A DNA stretch of 64,000 nt from Mycoplasma tullyi (GTDB taxonomy: Bacteria; Bacillota_I; Bacilli_A; Mycoplasmatales; Mycoplasmoidaceae). Every line of letters starts with the position of its first letter. Position 1 is the stretch's first letter. The stretch lies in the NCBI RefSeq assembly GCF_014068355.1, contig NZ_CP059674.1, positions 744,001-808,000 on the forward strand. The letters are read 5' to 3'. Under the pieces are notes generated by a model. It had not been told where the DNA came from, ran no database searches, and saw nothing but the letters and a program-made list of their open reading frames with translations. Both the position numbers and the translations under genes were made by a program. Shown here piece by piece: positions 9,455 to 20,680 of the stretch.

Positions 9455-11242
9455 TTATCTTAATTTTTTGAAAACGAATTGTTTACCTGCTTGACTTAAT
9501 AAAGTACCTTCAGCTTGTTGGAATGAACCAGCAATAATAGCTGATTTATGACTTAAAGCTGTATCAGGATTATTATCAGTTGTTAGAATAGGTAATAATT
9601 TAGAATCACCTTCTACAGAACTCTTAAATGTTCTTAATTCATCACCTTTAATTTTTCAATTCATTCTAGTAGCTTCTGGTAATAAAGTAGAAGTTCCTGC
9701 TAAAACACCAACGTATTGCATGATTACAGCAGCTTTGTTAGCTTCTGTAGTTGTCACTAATTGTTCGGCTGAAATTTGTTTCATAGTTGTTGCAGCTGCT
9801 GCTGGAGTTGGAGTAGGCGCAACAGGTGATCCTTCTGCTTCTTTCATCATCACTGTTTCCATCATTGGTGACATATTGTTCATAGCTTCCCCGTTCATAG
9901 TTCCAGTTGTTCCCGGAGTTCCAGGTGATTGATCTCCTGATGGTTGACCATTTGCTGGAGTTTCGCCTGGTTTTTCAGCCATTTCTTCTTTAGCAGCAGC
10001 ACCTTGACCTTCAACTGCAGTTTGTTTAGTTTTCTCAAACAAATCGTTTAAGTTAGGTAGATAAGCTAACCCTGCATTTGATAATGAAACACCACCATTA
10101 GCTAAAGTAGCTAAGTTATTTCATCCATATCCATAAAAACCATTAACTGGTTGACCTTTTTCAATTGCTTGAAGTGTTGAATCAACAGCAACATCTAAAG
10201 CTTTAATAGTTGAAAAAGCAATTGTCTTACCACCAGGTGCACCCGCTAATAATTGAGTTGTTGCTAAATTTTCTTGAGCTGTATCAACCCCAATTAATTG
10301 TGCGTGGTGAGTGTCTCTATTAGATAAAATAACGTTTTGACTAATGGCTGTTTGAGGTCCAGCAATTGGATAAATTAATGAAGCACCATTTTGTAACAAT
10401 TGCGTAGTAATTGTTGTTGCTCTTTGTTCTGTTGCATTAAATGAAGTAGATATATCAGCTGGTAAACTATCACGATTACCACTATTAGCCATAGCATTAG
10501 AACTTACTCAAGATAGTTTCTTAAATCCTTCAACTCTTGGTTGAATGTAAGTGTTAAAAAATAATGCACCCATTCTAAAACCATTTAAAAAACTAATTGT
10601 TGATGGTAATGGTAAACCTACATAAGCACCAATTCCATAAGTATCTTCATTATCAACTTTTGTAGTTCTAAAGAAGTTGCTATTCTTATTTACTAAAACC
10701 CCAGCAGCAACACCTGTTAAAAAGGCAGCACTTTCAGTTTGGAAAGTGATCGCTGAAATATTAGTACCATTTTTCTTACTAATAACACCATCAACAAAGA
10801 TAAAACCAAAGTCTTTGAATTCATTATATAAAGCTCTGTTATCAAGAATTTGGTTTAATGCTGGTTCTTGGTTGAAACCAGTAGCTACAGCTACAAATGA
10901 ACCTTCATTTTTAATTTGTCGATAAGTATTAATTCTTGAGTCATCTGTAGTACCTGGTCGTTTTCAAACCCCATTATTAACTGATAAACTAGTATCATTA
11001 GCTGGAGGAAGAGTGATATTATATACAGATTTATAGAAGTCTCTAATTCCATTATATGAAGTTTCTGAGAAAGATTGGTCAGCTAAAGTTGAGCTATTAT
11101 CTGACACTACTAACTGAACAGAAGATTCATATGTTAATGATGAAGCAGCACCACAAGAAGCTAGCAAACCTCCAGTGATCGAAGCTACACCAGCAATACC
11201 TAAAGCAATCGTGATCTTTTTAACTTTAGTTTTATTTGTCAT
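9455..11242 (-). CDS. BMP/PnrA-like substrate-binding lipoprotein
   Basis: The gene encodes 595 residues (ATG at 11242, TAA at 9455-9457). The signal peptide ends in lipobox LLASC. The middle has the hallmark of basic membrane protein / PnrA nucleoside-binding lipoproteins: AAFLTGVAAG followed by YVGLPLPSTISFLNGF, a Bmp domain. M. genitalium MG040 is of this type. The likely role is capture of a nucleoside or similar solute for an ABC importer, but no importer genes are adjacent. Residues about 401-480 form an insertion rich in Ala, Pro, Gly, Met, Thr and Glu (for example MNGEAMNNMSPMMETVMM) that is not expected in the fold and may be a surface loop. The gene stands alone, with a terminator behind it. 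Confidence 0.82.
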
Positions 11243-11387
11243 AAAATTTTATCTACCTTAATTAAATTAAAATTTAAATCTAATCAAGGTTATAGATGTC
11301 TATAACTCAATTAGATTAAATTAACTATATTATGTAATATATTTCGTATTTTGATCAAGAAAAAAGTAAATGAGTTCAAATTTTGGC

Positions 11388-12008
11388 TTATTGCTTTTTG
11401 TTTTTAATTAGTTGCTTATTTTCAAAAGCACCTTTTAAACTAAACGAATCAGCATAATCGATTGAAGAATTGTATGGTAAACCCATACCCAAACGATAGA
11501 TTTCTAACTCGAAATCATTTAGTAAAAAACGTAAATAATTCGCTGTTGTTTGTCCATCTTGGGTAAAGTTGGTAGCTATAATCACCTTTTGAATTTTTTG
11601 CTTTCTTATTTGATCTATTAATAGATCAAAATTGATCTCTTCAACGATTCTTTTATTCTTTTTAGAAATCTCATGATTAAGAATAAAATACTTACCATGG
11701 TAAGCTTGAGATTCTTCAATCACATTTAAATCATCAAAAAAACTAACGATGCACAGTTCATCGTTATTTCTTGATTCATCTGAACAGATACTACAGATCG
11801 AGCGATTACTTCAACCCTGACACATCTCACAGATCTTGATTGATAACTTCGCTCTTTTTAAGACATCAATCAGATCATAAACATAACGATCTGATTTAGT
11901 CATTAAGTATTGAGTGATCTTTTTAGCTTGTTTCTTACTAACACTTGGTAGATCACTAATCTGTTCTACTAGATTATTAAACTCGTTCAGATCTAGATCT
12001 GATGCCAT
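11388..12008 (-). CDS. recR: Recombination protein RecR
   Basis: 206 residues with one TGA tryptophan right after CEMCQG. RecR acts with RecO (and RecF) in loading RecA at gaps. A helix-hairpin-helix-like N-terminus (SDLPSVSKKQAKKITQYL) is followed by a Cys4 zinc finger (CEMCQG...CSIC) and a Toprim domain (IVSFFDDL...VIIATNFTQDGQTTANYL). It follows ybaB by 5 bases and completes the classic dnaX-ybaB-recR order. Confidence 0.93.
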
Positions 12009-12013
12009 ATTTA

Positions 12014-12316
12014 CTAAAATCCAGGGAATTTAATTGGTGGAGTAATTGAGTTAGATAACTCATCTCTTTTCTTTTCAAGATCAGATACTGCTTCATTGAT
12101 TGCTTCAGTTATCATATCTTGTAAAGTATCTGGATCTTCTGGATCAATTAGATCTTTATTGATATCAAGTTTCACAATTTTTAAATTGCCTTTAAGAGTT
12201 GTTTTAATTAATTTCTTGTATTCGTATTCGTATTCTTTTTCTTCAAATTCTGCAAGCTTCTTTTCCATTTCGCGTTGCATCTTTTTCATTTGGTTAGCTA
12301 AATTTTGAAAGTTCAT
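12014..12316 (-). CDS. ybaB: YbaB/EbfC family nucleoid-associated protein
   Basis: 100 residues. A charged helical N-terminus ([20 protein letters not shown]) leads into a small beta core and a C-terminal helix containing [19 protein letters not shown]. This is typical of the dimeric YbaB/EbfC DNA-binding family. It lies between dnaX and recR as in many bacteria. The exact function in DNA organisation or repair is uncertain. Confidence 0.92.
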   Translation of the reverse strand: MNFQNLANQMKKMQREMEKKLAEFEEKEYEYEYKKLIKTTLKGNLKIVKLDINKDLIDPEDPDTLQDMITEAINEAVSDLEKKRDELSNSITPPIKFPGF

Positions 12317-12344
12317 ATTTTTCTTTTTAATTAATATTTAAGAA

Positions 12345-14204
12345 TTACTTATCTAATAATTCACTTAAGATTTCAGCTTGAGTTTTTTGCTTTTTAATTG
12401 TTCTTAATTTGTTAACATCAAGCGACTCATACAGATCATTATAATAGTTTATTATATCTAAATCTTTAATCTTTTGTGTTTGCTTAAAGATTGGTTTCAT
12501 AACATCTTCTGTTACAGCAAACACATAGATCTCTTTATCAAAGATATGGTTAATCGTATGAACTTTGCTATTGTTATAGCTTTGTTCATTAATTAGTTCT
12601 TCAACGTTTGGATCCTCTAAAAGAACTATAGCGGCTTTATCAGTTACCATAAACACTTTTGATCCAGTTAAATATAGATCAACATTGTCATAAAAGGAAT
12701 CTTCTTTGTTATCACCCTTTTTAAATTTATCTTGAGCATTTAAGAAGTTTTGTTGAAGTTCTTTGTTAAATAAATTCTTATCCTTTAAAACGTTAAAGAT
12801 AATTGCCATTAAATAATCTTTTGTTTTGTTTGGATCTAGACTAATGTCTAATTCAGTATCAGGTGTTGGTTCTGGTAAGACTTGTTCATCTTTAGAAGAT
12901 GAATTTTTAGTTTTCTTGGTTTTAGGTTGTTCATCAGCTTGGTCAACTTTGACAACTTTTTCTTTTTTATCTTCTGTCTTGGTTGCTATTTGCGGTTGAA
13001 CTTCTTCTACTTTTTCAAGTTCCTTGGATTCTTCAATTGGTTTTACTTTTGTAACAGACTTACTTTTAACTGTAACTTCAGGAGTAACTGAACTTTTTAA
13101 GTTGCTGGCTTCTACATTCCCTGAACTTTGTTGAATTGGATTTTGTTCTAGATAATCAAACACTGCTAACAACAAACTTTCTTTAATATTACTTTGCAAA
13201 GTTCTTGTTGATAATAACCCATTGATCATCTCAGACAAACCTAAAAGTTTAATGTTTCTTAAACTAATCGTTTTAACTTGTTCTTCATTTAAAACTTTTA
13301 ACAAACTAACCTTCTTAGTTTTTTGATAGACTAACAGATCGATTAAAATCGCTAATACATCTTGAATAAATAAAACGAAGTTACTTCCTTTAGCTTCAAT
13401 ATCGTTTAATAGATTAATTAGTTTTTCAACATCACCTTGATTAATCAGTTCTAAAAACTCTAATTTAACTTCTAAGTTAATAAGTCCAAATGTTTCATTA
13501 ATTTTATCTACAGTTATCTTCTTAGTTTTTTCATAAGCAAGTTGTTGCAAAATACTTAATGCATCACGAGCAGATCCAGCAGCAAAATCAGCAATCTTGT
13601 CAATTGCCGCATCTTCAATCTTAATCTTTTCTTGCTTAACAACATTGTTTAAAACATCAACAAGATCATTTCTATCTAACTTCTTAAAATTAAAACTTTG
13701 ACAACGTGAAACAACTGTTAATGGAATCTTATGAAATTCTGTTGTGGCAAAAATAAACACAACATGTTTAGGAGGTTCTTCTAATGTTTTTAATAAAGCA
13801 TTTCATGCCCCATTACTTAACATATGTCCTTCATCTAAGATGTACACTTTCTTAGATAAATTAATTGGTGCATAATTGATTGCATCAATGATCTTTCTAA
13901 TCTCATCAACACCGTTATTAGTAGCAGCATCTAATTCATAAATATCTTGAGACTTATTCTCATTAATTAATTCACAAGCAGAACATTGATTACATACATC
14001 ACCATCTTTTTTATTTAAACAGTTATATGCTTTAGCTAATATCTTTGAGATTGATGTTTTACCAATTCCTCTTGAACCTTGAAAGATATAAGCAGTAGCT
14101 AATTGGTCATTAGCACTTGCTTTTAATAAGATATTGGTAATGTGTGATTGACCAATAATACTTGATAAATTATTAGGTCGATATTTTTGATAGAAATTTA
14201 TCAT
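12345..14204 (-). CDS. dnaX: DNA polymerase III subunit gamma/tau
   Basis: 619 residues. This is the clamp-loader ATPase of the replisome. The N-terminal AAA+ module has Walker A GSRGIGKTS, a zinc-binding cysteine cluster (CLNKKDGDVCNQCSAC) and Walker B YILDEGHML, followed by a sensor region with TEFHKIPLTVVSRCQ. A collar domain and a long tail follow. Residues about 230-330 are a Lys/Glu/Pro/Thr-rich linker (roughly KSKSVTKVKPIEESKE onward), presumably flexible, before a conserved C-terminal domain. One TGA Trp at 13803 splits the frame under the standard code. No programmed frameshift for a short gamma form was identified. Confidence 0.96.
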
Positions 14205-14334
14205 AGATTTTTTAGAGTTTTTTAGTTAAGTATTAAGAGCGAAGATATTTTAGAGCTCTCTTATTAATAATTATTGTTATTCTCGACATATAAGAAAATT
14301 AGCTTTAACTAAGCTAATTTTCTATAGATATTAA

Positions 14335-15819
14335 TTATTCAAGTAATTTGATTGCTTTTGAAATTCTTGAAAGTAGAACTGGGTAAGAAACTAAGCTAAC
14401 GATTTCAAAGAAAACACTGAATGATAAGAATGTTTTTAATGAATCGAAGTCGTAACTGTAAACCTTCTTGAGCGATCCGATTTGACTGCTTGTAAGTACA
14501 CACGCTAGTGCTAAGAACCGATAAGTTGAACTTACAACCACATAAACTATCACCACTGCAACAAGGATTGCGTTAAACATATCTAAGCTGATCTTTAAAG
14601 TTGTGGTAATGTCAAGTACTTTAAAGTGGTGAAGGATAAATAATACAGCTAGAGCTAATACCCCTAATGAAAGAAGTAGTGAGAAGATTCCAACAAAGAT
14701 TGATCCAATCCCAAATTTCTTTAATCTAGTTAATCTTCAGATTTCATATTGATTATCGAATCTAGATACTTCGTAATCTGCGGTTGGTTCTTCTTGTTGA
14801 ACTGTTTGTTGAGTTACAGCAAGAACAGCTTTAGATTCTTTTTTCTCTTGTTGTTTTTCAAGTTCAGCCTCATCTACAGGCACTAGATTAGTTGCTTGCT
14901 TTTTACGCATGAACTCTTCAAGCGTCATTCCACTAGGATGAGTAGCAACTTTTTTAGTCGGTTCAACCTTATCAGTTGGTTTAGTTTCAGCAGTAGGTTG
15001 AACTTCTTCAGTTGGTTCAGGTTCTGGACTAACAGCTGGTTCTTCTTGTTTTACCTCTTCAGCTGGTTGAGTTTCTACCGCAGGTGCTTGTTCTGTTGCG
15101 CTTGGTTCATTTTGACTTGGTGAACTTTGTTCGCTTAAACTTGAATTTAAGTCTTTTAAACTAGCTTGTTGATTTTGATTATTTGAAAAATCACGAAGTG
15201 ATGTGATTGGTGCTTCGTTTTGTGCTTCCTCATCAACTGAAGTAGTTTCATCTTGAGGAACAAAATCTCTTAATGATGAAGCTGGTTTTGGATTTGGTTT
15301 AGGTTGATTTAAAGGTTGTTGATTTGCACTCTGTGGAGTTCTAGGTTGTTGCCCTGGTTTTGGCCCTGTACCTAACTTATTTAAAATGTTAAGTGTATTG
15401 TTAGGATTAGGGTTTGGATTAATTGTTCTATTATTATTTAAAGGTTGACCATTTAAATTTGGATTAGGTCTTGGATTTAAATTACGATTTAAATTGTTAG
15501 GATTTAAATTACCTGGTTGGCTAGGTAACCTATTTTGAGGATTTGGATTTGGTCTAGGACCATTTGGGTTTGGATTTGGACCAACTTTAGCATTAGGTTG
15601 TTGTGGTTGAGGATTTAAACCTGGAGCAGGTTTAGCCGGCATACGGTTTGCTGCTGGCACTCCTTCTTTTTTAGCATTAGTTCTAACAATTTGTGCCTGA
15701 GCTTGATAAATATTGTTATTAGGTCCAGCTGGCTGCTTATTAGCTAAATTTACTGATGGCCTAATAACTTGTTGTAGATTACTATTTTTATCCAATGCAG
15801 GGTTCGTTTTTTGATTCAT
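14335..15819 (-). CDS. Proline/asparagine-rich membrane protein of unknown function
   Basis: 494 residues from ATG at 15819. A TTG 54 bases upstream would add 18 hydrophobic residues but has no clear ribosome site. Residues about 60-180 are highly enriched in Pro and Asn (repeats such as NPNPN, RPNPN, LNPNNLNRNLNP). Then comes a Glu/Pro/Gln/Ser-rich acidic stretch with FVPQDETTSVDEEAQ and two copies of SLRDF. About four hydrophobic segments at the C-terminus suggest membrane anchorage, with the disordered N-terminal part on one face. No enzyme motif is seen. It sits between dnaX and ruvB on the same strand. Such Pro-rich proteins in this group are often surface or cytoskeleton-associated, but that is analogy only. 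Confidence 0.75.
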
Positions 15820-15881
15820 ATACTTAGAACAACTAATATTACTATATATTAAATTAATTAAAAAATAAGACAATTAGTCTC

Positions 15882-16802
15882 CTAATTATCTTTAAAATAT
15901 TGAATTGCTTTTTGTGTTATCTGACGCCCCTTGGAGGTTTTTTTAATCAGATTCATTTTAAGTAAATATGGCTCGATTTTGGACTCGATTGTAAAACAAT
16001 CAATTCCACTTATTAATGAAAGCGATTTTAAACCAAGATAGAGCTTTGGATTATCGTCAAACGACTTAAGGTATTCTAGATCTAGATTTGATAAACCAAA
16101 CTGATAGATGTTCAATTTTTCAAGAATTGATTTAATTGAAATCTTTTTATCAAACAACTTAAAATCAATCACACGCTTATAGATTCTTAAAGCATTTCGC
16201 GGTGTTCCTTTAGAATGTTCTGCAATTTGAATCATTTCATCTTGTGTTAACTTAATTTTTTCTTTAGCGTTTATTGATTTGATAATCTCAAAGATCTCAT
16301 CATCTTGATAATAATCAAGTTGTAACAGAATTCCAAACCGTTCTTCTAATGGATCGATGATTCTTCCATACATAGTTGTTGCACCAATTAATGTAAATGG
16401 AGGTAATTTCATCCTTGTAAATTTCGAATTAAATTCTTTACCGATCAAAATATCAACAACATAATCTTCCATGATTGGAAACAACAATTCCATAATTGTT
16501 GGTGGCAATGAATGAATCTCGTCAATAAACAAAACATCATTTTTTGATAACAACGAAAACGCATTTAGCAAATCTGCAGGTTTTTGAATCTGTGATGCTT
16601 GCAAAATCTTGATTTTAGATTTTAATTCATTAGCAATAATCTGAGCCAACGATGTTTTGCCAACACCAGGAGGTCCATAAAATAGCACATGGTCTAATGC
16701 TTTATTTTGACTAATCGAGGCATTAATAAAAGTTAATAGCTTTTGTTTTAGTTCATTCTTACCAATAAATTCATCGAAATTATTTGGTCTAGCTAATTTC
16801 AC
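15882..16802 (-). CDS. ruvB: Holliday junction helicase RuvB
   Basis: 306 residues, slightly shorter than usual. This AAA+ motor drives branch migration with RuvA. It begins ARPNNFDEFIGKNELKQKL, with Walker A GPPGVGKTS, Walker B LFIDEIHSLPPTIME, sensor I GATT and arginine-finger region GRIIDPLEERFG, then a winged-helix end. Its start overlaps the end of ruvA by 14 bases, consistent with translational coupling. No ruvC is present, as expected for mycoplasmas. Confidence 0.96.
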   Translation of the reverse strand: MKLARPNNFDEFIGKNELKQKLLTFINASISQNKALDHVLFYGPPGVGKTSLAQIIANELKSKIKILQASQIQKPADLLNAFSLLSKNDVLFIDEIHSLPPTIMELLFPIMEDYVVDILIGKEFNSKFTRMKLPPFTLIGATTMYGRIIDPLEERFGILLQLDYYQDDEIFEIIKSINAKEKIKLTQDEMIQIAEHSKGTPRNALRIYKRVIDFKLFDKKISIKSILEKLNIYQFGLSNLDLEYLKSFDDNPKLYLGLKSLSLISGIDCFTIESKIEPYLLKMNLIKKTSKGRQITQKAIQYFKDN

Positions 16803-17469
16803 TTGTTCTTAAGCCTATTTGTTTAATGATTACTGCTACTAGATCTGCTGAATCATTAATTGATTCATTTTTTAAATCAAGTTCAGCTAGTGCTGTTTTA
16901 ATTTGATCTTCTTTATAACCTAGATTAATTAAACAATCAATTGCTTCAATCACAAGTTCAGATAACAATTCATCATCACTTGAGTCTTTATTATCATTAT
17001 CGTCTAAACCATCATCTCTAGAAGGTGAGCCTTTATCAGTACCCATAATCTGATTCTTAAAATAATGTTTATCAGCAACATCTGAAGCTAACAACATTGT
17101 TGCCACCTTCTTATTAATGTTTTCTAATCTTAATAAACCATTTAAGTCATTATTCTTAATTAAGGCTAATACATCTTCTTGTTTATTAACCATGACATTC
17201 ATGGCAGTCTTAGGTCCTACTCCATTAATTGATAAGAGTGCTTTAAATCATTCTTTTTCTTTTAAACTCTTGAATGCATACAGTTCCTTATTAATAGCAT
17301 TGTTTTGCGCTAAAAATGTCATCTCGTGTAAGAAGACTAAAACATTATTATCAGTTCGACTAAAACCACTATTTGGTTTTACATTTACCCAATAACCTCA
17401 GTTATTGGCAACAAACAACATCTTTGTGTTGGTAACGTATTCTATTTTTGCGTATACAGAAGTGATCAT
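16789..17469 (-). CDS. ruvA: Holliday junction DNA-binding protein RuvA
   Basis: 226 residues from ATG at 17469, the first start after an in-frame stop, preceded by AGGAGT. An OB-fold N-terminus (MITSVYAKIEYV) precedes helix-hairpin-helix motifs around LLSINGVGPKTAMNVM and LENINKKVATMLL. An acidic linker (RDDGLDDNDNKDSSDDE) separates these from the C-terminal RuvB-interacting domain. Two TGA tryptophans lie in the first third. It forms a tetramer on four-way junctions with RuvB, which follows. Confidence 0.93.
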
Positions 17470-17502
17470 ATCTTACTCCTGTAATAAGATATGTCAAAAG
17501 TT

Positions 17503-19245
17503 TTAAGAAAGCACAATTTGATTTTGTCTAGCAGCTTGTTTCATCTTATTTAATAAGATGATTTGGTTAGTTAAACACTCTTCGTATAAGCCGTTATCAA
17601 ACAACCGTTTTCTAAAATCAAAAACAAAGTTCTTGATCTCAACTGATTCATAAATATATTTATGTAAGAACATAAAGGTATGTTCGCATAACTCTTTTAG
17701 AGCAACTTGTTTGATACTAGTTTTAAGTGCTTCTAAAAAGCTCTTTTCCATATTTGAATGTAGTTGATCAAACTTGATAATATTCTCTTTATAGTTCTTA
17801 TTTAGGTTTTGTTCTAATTCAACAAGTTGATTAATATTATCTGAAATTAGTTTATATAACTTATCATTTTTAAGTTCATTTGCTTGATAATAGTTCTTAA
17901 GCATTACGAACTGTAATTTCAGATTGTTCGTATTAAATAAGAAGTTTTCATAAACAGCAATATTATCAAGAATTGTTTTAACTAAGATCTCTAAACTATC
18001 GTTTAGATTAGTTGCATTACTAGCTATATTACTAATTAAGAATAAGTAATCTTTGTGACTTAACTTCTTTTGATTTTCTTCATTAATCTCGTTGATCATT
18101 AGTTTTAATTGATCAGATCGATAACTTAGTTTTCTAATCTGTTCAAGTAACATATGATCTTTTTCAAAATTAGTATTAAAGATTGTTAATTTATTTTTTA
18201 GTTGTTCGAAGTTTTTTAAATAATGATCAATTCAATATTTAAATGCTTGATAGATAACTGCAATCGTATTTTTAGATTTAGTCTCTAACTCTAACTCATT
18301 TTTAAGTGGCACGATCAGATTGAACTTATCAGCTAACAACATCTGGGTTTGCTTAAAGTTACGTTGCATCAACAATCGATGAACGGTCTCTAAATCTTTA
18401 TTCGTATATTTAATGATTGTATTAATCTTTTGTTTCTTTTCTTCAGTAAAGTTTGGATCCTGAACCAAGATACCAAATGAATAATAGATATCTTCAATGA
18501 AGTACTTTAATCTTACCCTTCATTTGTTTAGTACGAAGTAGGTTTTTGCCATCTTAATTAAAGCGGGTAGATTCTTTAACCAGTGCTCGATGATGGCAAT
18601 CAACCGATTGTTGAGTAACTTCGTGGCGGACTCTTCTAAATGGAATAAACAATCTGAAAAACTATTAACCATTCTTAATAGTTCTTCATTGTCAAATGTT
18701 GGTAAAATGTATTTTTCTAAAAACTTAATTAGATTGTCAAATAATTCTTTAAAACTAACTATCAACTCAGATGAGTGATTCTTATAACCTGAGATATCAC
18801 CCTTAATTTGGGTAAATGAACCATCCAACATCTCAATCTTATTTAGATACAGATTGATCTGTTTAGTTGTTTGTTTAACGTAATTGAAATCAAAATGATA
18901 ATCAAAATTACATAATTCGTTAATTGGTTCATAAACCGAATTAATCTGTTCACGATAATAATTATTAAATTTATTAACATATTGAACAACATGTTTTAAT
19001 CCAGTTTGATCATTAGCCAATTTAGCTAATCTTTGAATCGTTAAATTATAGTTTTTTGCCGATAAAACATTATATTTTTCTCGGAACTTATAGTTTTTAT
19101 TAACTGATCTGCGCACCCTGATAAAGATCACAAAATAGATAGCATACATAACAACTACAAGCGTTGTTATTACTGCTAACACAATAATTAAGATTGATTG
19201 GGTATTAAGATTAAGTGATTTTAATGCGGTGCGAATAATGTTCAT
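17503..19245 (-). CDS. Membrane-anchored alpha-helical protein, EzrA-like in architecture
   Basis: 580 residues. One transmembrane helix near the N-terminus (ILIIVLAVITTLVVVMYAIYF) is followed by a basic stop-transfer segment (RVRRSVNKNYKFREK) and more than 500 residues that look all-helical, with heptad-like Leu/Ile spacing. This N-in, single-span plus long coiled body is the layout of EzrA-type septation proteins; sequence similarity to EzrA is not certain from reading alone. It sits between gatB and ruvA, with a 10-base gap to gatB. It lacks a clear SD motif. It could be a cell-shape or division protein; function unknown. Confidence 0.65.
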
Positions 19246-19255
19246 CTAATAAAAT

Positions 19256-20680
19256 CTAACTGTGTTTTTGTATTAACTGCGTCAATACTTTAATACTAAC
19301 ATTTGGGTTGGCTTGTCCATTGGTTTTTTTCATTAATAAACCAATTAATAATTTTTCCACTCGTTCTTTGCGTTGATCATAATCTTTTAAGATGGAAATG
19401 TTTTCAAGTAAGATTGGTTCTAGCAATGAAATAATTTCATTTTCATCTTTAATCTGTTTCATATTTAAACGATCAACGATTTCAGAAACTGTTTCATCAG
19501 TTTTAAGAATTTCGTCTAAAACAACTTTAGCTTGTTTTTGGTTTAGATCTTCGTTTTTAATTAAAACTAAAAGATCAGCTAAATTATCAAACCACTTGGG
19601 ATTAATTAATTCTAGTTGTAACTTCAACTTATTAATTCGACCAATAAACTCAATCAATAATCATTTACTTACAAAAGCTAGATCATTTATTCTTTGATTA
19701 ATCTCATTAATCTTTTTATATAAAAAGACATTATCTAATAATAGATCGACAAATTGTTGATCCACTCCTTCAGATAACAGTTTATTTTCAAGTTCCTTAA
19801 TATTAAACACTTGCATTTGATCTACTTCAGATAAGAATTCTTGATCAAGATTAATTCCAATAATGTTTGGCTCAAACATATAGCGATAATCAATCGCATT
19901 AGTTTTCTCACGCATAAACACAGTTTGATTTAATTGATCATCATAACGCATTGTTGCTTGAACAACTTTTTTGTTTGATAACAACAGCTCTTGTTGGCGT
20001 GAGATCTCGTAATTAATCGCCTTTTCAACATTATTAATTGAGTTAATGTTTTTAATCTCAACTCTTGTTCCATAATTAGGAGCACCAGTTGGTCTAATAG
20101 AAACATTAACATCAACACGCATTGAACCTTCTTCTAATTTAGCATCACTAATATCATTAAAGATTAAGATTCTTCTTAGATTAGTTAAGTATTCCTTAAC
20201 TTCTTTACCACTATCAAACACTGGATCAGTAACGATCTCAATTAATGGTGAACCAGCACGGTTGTAATCTAATAAGATTTGGTTATTTTCATTCAGTTGT
20301 TTAGCAGTATCTTCTTCAATATGAAAACGTTGGATTGGTACTCTTTTATTTGAGATATCTAAATAACCGTCAGTAGCAATTGGATGGTGTTGTTGAGTTA
20401 TTTGATAACCTTTTGGTAAATCTTGATAAAAGTAATTCTTGCGATCAAATCTTAAGTAATGATCGACGTTTTGCATATTTAAAGCTTTAGCTAATACTAA
20501 AGCTTTTTTTACAACCAACGCATTCGGTTCAGGCATTGTTCCTGGTAAACCTAAATCGATTGGGTGAACATTAACATTAGGATCTGATCTGTGTGAGTTA
20601 GCTGATGGTGAAAACATCTTGGTTTTAGAATTCACCGCAACATGAACTTCAATTCCAATGATTGGTTGAAAATTATGCAT
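19256..20680 (-). CDS. gatB: Aspartyl/glutamyl-tRNA amidotransferase subunit B
   Basis: 474 residues from ATG at 20680. That start has GGAGGA seven bases upstream; an ATG 15 bases earlier lacks one. GatB binds mischarged Glu-tRNA(Gln) and activates it in the GatCAB complex. Motifs include [15 protein letters not shown], the conserved [19 protein letters not shown] and the tail (YqeY-like) domain ending in [15 protein letters not shown]. It overlaps the end of gatA by eight bases. Mycoplasmas generally use this route to make Gln-tRNA. Confidence 0.96.

Noticed and set aside
15820-15873. TTG-started N-terminal extension of the Pro-rich membrane protein
   Set aside because: No ribosome site and the ATG at 15819 gives a plausible protein; the short hydrophobic extension lacks support.
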